Shown: positions 13,683 to 18,170 of the stretch, in pieces | Position numbering within the stretch: position 1 is the first letter of the stretch | Layout: every line of letters starts with the position of its first letter | NCBI GenBank assembly: GCA_002407645.1 | Contig: DHNU01000037.1 | Span: 1 to 18,170, forward strand | DNA length: 18,170 nucleotides | Direction of reading: 5' to 3' | Source: Ruminococcaceae bacterium UBA5408 | GTDB taxonomy: Bacteria; Bacillota; Clostridia; Oscillospirales; Acutalibacteraceae | Made by a program: the position numbers and the translations under genes | Notes under the pieces: generated by a model | What the model was told of the DNA's origin: nothing | The model's database searches: none | What the model saw: the letters and a program-made list of their open reading frames with translations, nothing else

Positions 13683-14150
13683 TTACTTTTTCCATTGAAC
13701 TAATCTTATTTTGCCATCATTGATGGCCTGTTCCATAAGTTTCAGCATCTCAAGAGCACTTCTGAAGTTTTGTGTCTGATTTTTCTCTACCCAAGTAATT
13801 GCACCCTGCCAGCTTGCATTTTTTCTATACATAACATTTACAATAAAAGTTGACTTGAATCCTTCAGCCGATTTATTGCTTTTATCATCCACTGCTTCAT
13901 CCACCTTTTCAATTATTTGCGCTACTCTTTTTTGCTCAAATTTTCGCTCTTTAAAACAAGGCTGAGGAAAGTTAAGACTGTTTAGCATATCTTCTATACC
14001 TTGAAGCATTTCATATTCATTCATAAATGTACAAGTTCTTTTATAATATTCGCTAAATATTTTCCCTTTCATCGTTCCATCACTTGTAGGGACAAGATAT
14101 ACAACACTTTTTGATGTAATAAGATGCTCAATATTTCTTTTGTTTTCCAT
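13683..14150 (-). CDS. Conserved hypothetical protein, 155 aa
   Basis: A soluble alpha/beta-looking protein beginning MENKRNIEHLITSKSVVYLV. Its most distinctive part is the C-terminal third: FIVNVMYRKNASWQGAITW, then NFRSALEMLKLMEQAI, ending in WKK. I recall similar WQGxxxWVE...FRSALE proteins in Clostridia but cannot name a family or function. The ATG at 14150 is favoured over the in-frame GTG at 14153 because AAGGTG lies 5 nt before the ATG and only 2 before the GTG. The gene follows the MATE transporter by 72 nt with no evident terminator between them, so it may be the second gene of that unit. Confidence 0.7.
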   Translation of the reverse strand: MENKRNIEHLITSKSVVYLVPTSDGTMKGKIFSEYYKRTCTFMNEYEMLQGIEDMLNSLNFPQPCFKERKFEQKRVAQIIEKVDEAVDDKSNKSAEGFKSTFIVNVMYRKNASWQGAITWVEKNQTQNFRSALEMLKLMEQAINDGKIRLVQWKK

Positions 14151-14222
14151 CACATCACCTTCACAATAAATTTAGAAATCTTTGACCTTTTCAATACTTT
14201 AAAATAATAATAAAACTATAAC

Positions 14223-15569
14223 TTACAAATTTTTAAGTGTTTTATTATAAAGTCTGCTGTATAAAAAAATACTTGCTGACAGCGACGCTATTTCAGCGAT
14301 TGGAAAAGCGTACCACACGGCTGAAAGCCCAAACCCTGAAAGGAAATAAGCGATTGGAAGTAAAACAACAAGCTGCCTAAGCACCGAAATCATTAAACTG
14401 TTTAAACCGTTGCCAACAGCTTGAAATACCGTTGAAAACATTATTCCAAGTGCTGCAGGAACAAAGCACAGACTTATAGTTTTAAGTGCAGGTATGCCGA
14501 TTTCAAGCATTGTTTCCGATGCATTGAATATTAACAAGAGCTGCTTTGGCAATATCCAAAAAGCTGCCATTCCCAAAACCATGATAACGACTGCAATAAT
14601 TGAACCTATCTTTACGGTTGATACTAACCTATCCTTTTTATGTGCTCCGAAATTATAGCCCATTATAGGCATAACACCCTGTGTAAGTCCAAAAACAGGC
14701 ATAAATACAAATGACTGCAGCTTAAAATATATGCCGAATAATGCAACTGCTGTTTCCGTAAAACTTATTAAAATTAAATTCATGCCAACTACCATTACTG
14801 AAGATATGGACTGCATTATAATCGACGGAAAACCTACTGCATAAATATTTTTAACTATTTTGGAATTGAATTTAAAGTTTTTAAAACTGATTTTAACATT
14901 ATGATTTTTGGCAAATATTATATAAATGTCAAAAAGCATTGCAACGTTTTGTCCTATAACCGTAGCTATTGCGGCACCGGCAACACCCATTTTAGGGACT
15001 CCCAAATATCCAAATATAAAGATAGGGTCTAATATTATATTTGTTACAGCTCCTATAAGCTGTGACAGCATAGGATAAATCATATTTCCCGTTGCTTGAA
15101 GTGTTTTTTCAATGTTTATTGAAATAAATACTCCCAAAGAAATAATACATACTATGCTCATGTACTGCGTACCCATTTCAACAATCTGCTGATTTTGGGT
15201 AAAACCTTGGAAAAACATTCTCGAAAAGAACAAACCCATTAAAGCGAAAATTATCCAATTAAATACTCCCAAAATTATTCCATGCGTAGCAGCACTGTCA
15301 GCTTCTTCCTGCTTTTTCTCACCGAGACGGCGGGAAACAAGCGAATTGATTCCAACGGCAGTACCGGCTGCTGCTGCAATCAGCAAAGTCTGTATTGGGA
15401 AAACAAGTGAAACGGCTGTAAGCGCATTTTCACTTATCTGTGCAACAAAATAACTGTCAACAACATTGTAAAGTGCCTGCACCATCATTGAAATCATTGC
15501 CGGTACAGACATTGTAACGGTTAATCTGAAAATCGACATCGTACCCATTTTATTTTCTGTTTCTACCAA
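14223..15569 (-). CDS. MATE family cation-coupled efflux transporter
   Basis: Inner-membrane multidrug/toxin extrusion transporter (MatE, PF01554, two repeats), probably Na+ or H+ driven. About 12 hydrophobic segments are visible over the roughly 450 residues usual for the family. Typical features are SVPAMISMMVQALYNVVDSY at the start of repeat 1, LTAVSLVFPIQ, the GINSLVSRRLGEKK loop, and in repeat 2 FGLTQGVMPIMGYNFGA. The frame extends to a GTG at 15578, but that codon abuts the AAGGAG ribosome binding site; the TTG three codons later at 15569 has an 8-nt spacing and is the likelier start (448 residues). A good promoter lies at 15596-15624. The substrate is unknown. The gene is divergent from sigK. 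Confidence 0.93.
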   Translation of the reverse strand: MVETENKMGTMSIFRLTVTMSVPAMISMMVQALYNVVDSYFVAQISENALTAVSLVFPIQTLLIAAAAGTAVGINSLVSRRLGEKKQEEADSAATHGIILGVFNWIIFALMGLFFSRMFFQGFTQNQQIVEMGTQYMSIVCIISLGVFISINIEKTLQATGNMIYPMLSQLIGAVTNIILDPIFIFGYLGVPKMGVAGAAIATVIGQNVAMLFDIYIIFAKNHNVKISFKNFKFNSKIVKNIYAVGFPSIIMQSISSVMVVGMNLILISFTETAVALFGIYFKLQSFVFMPVFGLTQGVMPIMGYNFGAHKKDRLVSTVKIGSIIAVVIMVLGMAAFWILPKQLLLIFNASETMLEIGIPALKTISLCFVPAALGIMFSTVFQAVGNGLNSLMISVLRQLVVLLPIAYFLSGFGLSAVWYAFPIAEIASLSASIFLYSRLYNKTLKNL

Positions 15570-15595
15570 AAAATCCACTCCTTATCTGTAATTCA

Positions 15596-15624
15596 ATTTT
15601 ACACATTAGTTTCAATATTTTCAA
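15596..15624 (-). promoter_or_regulatory. Sigma-A promoter of the MATE gene
   Basis: On the minus strand, TTGAAA (15619-15624), 17-nt spacer, TAAAAT (15596-15601), about 26 nt upstream of the TTG start, giving a very short leader. Confidence 0.7.
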
Positions 15625-15663
15625 CTTCTAATTTATACTTATTAGTTAGAATATAAAAAGGAC

Positions 15664-15694
15664 TTGCAACAGTATGGAGATTTAAGCATATAAT
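15664..15694 (+). promoter_or_regulatory. Promoter candidate of sigK
   Basis: TTGCAA (15664-15669) and TATAAT (15689-15694) are 19 nt apart, long for sigma-A. CATATAAT (15687-15694) resembles the CATACAAT-type -10 of sigma-E, which drives sigK in Bacillus subtilis, but no clear sigma-E -35 was found. Assignment is open. Confidence 0.35.
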
Positions 15695-15723
15695 ACCAAT
15701 ACGACATAAAAAGGGGGGATTGT

Positions 15724-16410
15724 ATGCTTGGCGCAGTATTAGGATTTGCTCTTTCGGGGTTATTACTGTTTATACTGCATGTAACCGGTTCCGGCTCTTT
15801 TCCAAAGCCTCTTTCTGCAAAAGAGGAGAAAGAATGTATAACACTAATGCAAAAAGGCGATATCAATGCTAAAAACAAACTAATTGAACATAACTTACGC
15901 CTTGTTGCCCACATAATCAAAAAATATTATTCGAATTCAAATGATCAAGATGACTTAATCTCAATTGGAACAATCGGTCTTATAAAAGCCGTAAATACTT
16001 TTGACCCCAATAAGGGCATACGCCTTTCAAGCTACGCCGCTCGTTGTATTGAAAATGAAGTTCTTATGTACTTCCGTTCAACTAAAAAAAGTGCTCAGGA
16101 TATTTCGATGAATGAGCCAATAGATACCGATAAAGACGGCAACGCCTTAACTTTAATAGACGTTATGTCGACAGAAGATACCATTTTCGAAGATTTGGAT
16201 TGTAAAATAAAATCAGAGCAGCTGAATAAATACATACTTGAAGTTCTTACTCCACGAGAGCAGGCTATTATTAAACTTAGGTACGGTCTAAATGGAAGAA
16301 AACCTCTTACACAGCGTGAAGTTGCTAAAATCATGGGGATTTCGCGCTCTTACGTTTCGCGTATTGAAAAGAAATCCCTCGGCGCTCTGTATAAGCGTTT
16401 TACAAAATAA
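15724..16410 (+). CDS. sigK: Sporulation sigma factor sigma-K precursor
   Basis: Directs RNA polymerase to late mother-cell sporulation genes (coat, maturation, lysis). The 228-residue protein is complete and uninterrupted: no skin-type element splits it. The first ~27 residues (LGAVLGFALSGLLLFILHV plus a short linker) form the membrane pro-sequence normally removed by SpoIVFB, joined to SFPKPLS, which matches AFPQPLS of the Bacillus protein. Then come region 2 (IEHNLRLVAHIIKKYY; DDLISIGTIGLIKAV; SSYAARCIENEVLMYFR) and region 4 (LTPREQAIIKLRYGLNG, helix-turn-helix TQREVAKIMGISRSYVSRIE). Region 3 is short, as expected for this group. The ATG at 15724 has AAGGGGGGAT upstream. Transcribed divergently from MATE and closed by a shared terminator. 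Confidence 0.95.
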   Translation: MLGAVLGFALSGLLLFILHVTGSGSFPKPLSAKEEKECITLMQKGDINAKNKLIEHNLRLVAHIIKKYYSNSNDQDDLISIGTIGLIKAVNTFDPNKGIRLSSYAARCIENEVLMYFRSTKKSAQDISMNEPIDTDKDGNALTLIDVMSTEDTIFEDLDCKIKSEQLNKYILEVLTPREQAIIKLRYGLNGRKPLTQREVAKIMGISRSYVSRIEKKSLGALYKRFTK

Positions 16411-16415
16411 CAGCC

Positions 16416-16447
16416 AATAAAAAGAGGCTTTACTGCCTCTTTTTATT
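16416..16447. terminator. Bidirectional terminator between sigK and the ABC exporter
   Basis: AATAAAAAGAGGC (16416-16428) pairs perfectly with GCCTCTTTTTATT (16435-16447) around TTTACT. U-tracts flank the GC core in both directions. It starts 5 nt after the sigK stop and lies 16 nt beyond the stop of the exporter gene. Confidence 0.9.
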
Positions 16448-16463
16448 ATTTCCTTTTTTAATT

Positions 16464-18170
16464 TTATGTTTCCATGGCTGTTTCCGGTTCAAACTGACTG
16501 TTATATAATTTAGCATAGAAACCATTTTTATTTAAAAGTTCTTCATGCGTGCCCTGCTCAACAATATCACCGTTATTTAAAACAAGGATTAAATCGGCAT
16601 TTTTTATTGTTGAAAGGCGGTGTGCAATCACAAAACTTGTCCGGTCTTTCATCAGATTATCCATTGCTTTTTGTATTAATACTTCCGTTCTTGTATCCAC
16701 ACTGCTCGTAGCCTCATCCAATATCAAAACTTGAGGATTTAACAAAATTACTCTGGCAATTGTAAGAAGCTGTTTTTGTCCCTGTGAAATATTGCTTGCT
16801 TCTTCGTTAAGCATCATGTTATATCCATCGGGAAGGGTTTTGACGAAATGATGTACCTCCGCGGCTTTTGCGGCAGCAATAACTTCTTCGTCGGTTGCAT
16901 CGAACGAACCGTATCGAATATTATCGGCTATGGTTGCATTATAAAGCCATGTATCCTGTAATACCATTCCAAACATAGAGCGCAAATCATTTCTTTTAAA
17001 ATCCCGTATGTCATAGCCGTCAATTTTTATTGAACCCGAGTTAACATCATAAAATCGCATTAAAAGTTTAACAATTGTGGTTTTTCCCGCCCCTGTAGGC
17101 CCCACTATCGCTATTTTCTGTCCCGGCTTAACTTTTGCGGAAAAGTCTTTGATAATTATTTTATCGGCTTTATATCCGAATTTTACATGGTCGAACTCTA
17201 TATTTCCTTTAAGCTTTGCATTTTTACTTTCATCATCGCTGTTTAATATAACAGGAGTTTTGCTTTCGGCAGTTTCTTCTTCCTGTGCCAAAAAGTCAAA
17301 TATTCTTTCTGCCGCCGCAGCCATCTGCTGAAGTATATTAGATATATTGGCGACTTGAACAATAGGCTGTTCAAACTCACCGACATACTGAATAAAAGCC
17401 TGAATATCACCTACCGATATTCTTCCTGTTGAAGCAAGGTACGCTCCCAATATACAGACAACAACGTAACCGAGATTACCGATAAAATTCATTACAGGCA
17501 TCATTAATCCCGATAAAAACTGGCTTTTCCACGAAGATGAATAAAGTGTATTATTGAATTTATCAAATACTTCCGAAGATTCTTTCTCACCGTTAAACGC
17601 TTTTACAACAACATGATTTGCATACATTTCTTCAACATGGCCGTTGATGTGTCCGATGTACTCCTGCTGTGACTTAAAGTACTTTTGTGATTTCTTAACA
17701 ATTACCGTAATAAATACAGCAGAAGCAGGAATTACTAAGAATGCCGCGAGTGACATCTGCCAGCTTATCGAAAACATCATAACGATAATGCCGATTAAAG
17801 TTGTTACCGACGTAATAATTTGTGTAATACTTTGATTAAGGCTTTGGCTTATAACATCTACATCATTTGTTATATGAGAAAGCACCTCTCCGTTTGTAAC
17901 ATTGTCATAGTACTGAAAAGGAAGTTTCTGAATTTTTGCGGCTATATCACGCCTGAGATTATAAGTTACTTTCATGGAAATTCCCGTCATAATATAACCC
18001 TGCAGATATGAAAAGAGTGAACTCATAATGTACAGAGCAATGAGTATAAGTAGAATTTTATGAATATAATTAAAATCTATACCTGTACCCGTTCCTGTAA
18101 TCTGATTTACAATACCGTTAAACAGAGCCGTTGTAACTTTGCCAAGCATTTTAGGTCCTACTATGTAAAG
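16464..18170 (-). CDS. ABC exporter half-transporter (membrane + ATPase), 5' end cut
   Basis: Type IV fold ABC exporter (ABC_membrane followed by ABC_tran), of the multidrug/lipid class, expected to act as a homo- or heterodimer. At least five hydrophobic segments are visible before about residue 300 of the visible part. The ATPase domain has Walker A GPTGAGKTT, signature ISQGQKQLLTIARV, Walker B VLILDEATSSVD and switch histidine IAHRLS. The Q-loop reads MVLQDTWLYNATIADNIRYG. The frame stays open to the right edge (LYIVGPK before the ATG at 18149), and family members usually start some tens of residues earlier, so the true start lies outside the window. Visible length is 568 residues. The catalytic residues look intact. 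Such genes often come in adjacent pairs; a partner would be upstream, out of view. Confidence 0.93.
   Translation of the reverse strand, partial: LYIVGPKMLGKVTTALFNGIVNQITGTGTGIDFNYIHKILLILIALYIMSSLFSYLQGYIMTGISMKVTYNLRRDIAAKIQKLPFQYYDNVTNGEVLSHITNDVDVISQSLNQSITQIITSVTTLIGIIVMMFSISWQMSLAAFLVIPASAVFITVIVKKSQKYFKSQQEYIGHINGHVEEMYANHVVVKAFNGEKESSEVFDKFNNTLYSSSWKSQFLSGLMMPVMNFIGNLGYVVVCILGAYLASTGRISVGDIQAFIQYVGEFEQPIVQVANISNILQQMAAAAERIFDFLAQEEETAESKTPVILNSDDESKNAKLKGNIEFDHVKFGYKADKIIIKDFSAKVKPGQKIAIVGPTGAGKTTIVKLLMRFYDVNSGSIKIDGYDIRDFKRNDLRSMFGMVLQDTWLYNATIADNIRYGSFDATDEEVIAAAKAAEVHHFVKTLPDGYNMMLNEEASNISQGQKQLLTIARVILLNPQVLILDEATSSVDTRTEVLIQKAMDNLMKDRTSFVIAHRLSTIKNADLILVLNNGDIVEQGTHEELLNKNGFYAKLYNSQFEPETAMET

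Overview
The window looks like chromosome from an AT-rich, Gram-positive, spore-forming member of the Clostridia, perhaps near the Ruminococcaceae/Oscillospiraceae. The evidence is low GC, strong AGGAGG-type ribosome binding sites, TTG and GTG starts, lipoprotein-type substrate-binding proteins, an uninterrupted sigma-K gene with its membrane pro-sequence, a YjdF gene with its leader RNA, and small clostridial-type proteins. The genus assignment is inference. No tRNA, rRNA, insertion sequence, prophage or CRISPR array was seen.

Region by region: 1-570 is the signalling tail of a chemoreceptor, cut at the window edge by a 69-nt near-perfect palindrome. 775-2146 holds a 56-aa ORF and ndk (minus), a 57-aa protein (plus), an unexplained hairpin-rich stretch, and two tiny hydrophilic proteins (minus) that resemble minor spore proteins. 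2321-5218 is a TrpXYZ-type ABC importer operon (lipoprotein, permease, ATPase) with its own promoter and a repeated palindromic element near the predicted transcription start. 5348-5925 is yjdF (minus) with promoter, candidate yjdF-type riboswitch and terminator. 6069-8655 is a polar amino acid importer operon whose first gene is followed by a strong intercistronic hairpin. 8671-11973 carries an M24B aminopeptidase P and a citrate synthase (both minus), with a G-quadruplex motif upstream of the latter. 12258-13675 is a DtxR-family regulator with a downstream zinc-ribbon/CFI-box protein. 13683-15569 has a conserved unknown protein and a MATE transporter (minus). 15664-16447 is sigK. 16464-18170 is an ABC exporter half-transporter running off the right edge.

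The genes are mostly housekeeping, transport and sporulation functions in short, well-delimited transcription units; several have recognisable sigma-A promoters and hairpin terminators. I see no convincing new multi-gene system. The best leads are the inverted-repeat junction inside the chemoreceptor, the unassigned structured intergenic stretch at 1735-1847, the spore-protein-like gene pair, the operator-like repeat in the TrpXYZ leader, and the isolated G-quadruplex motif.
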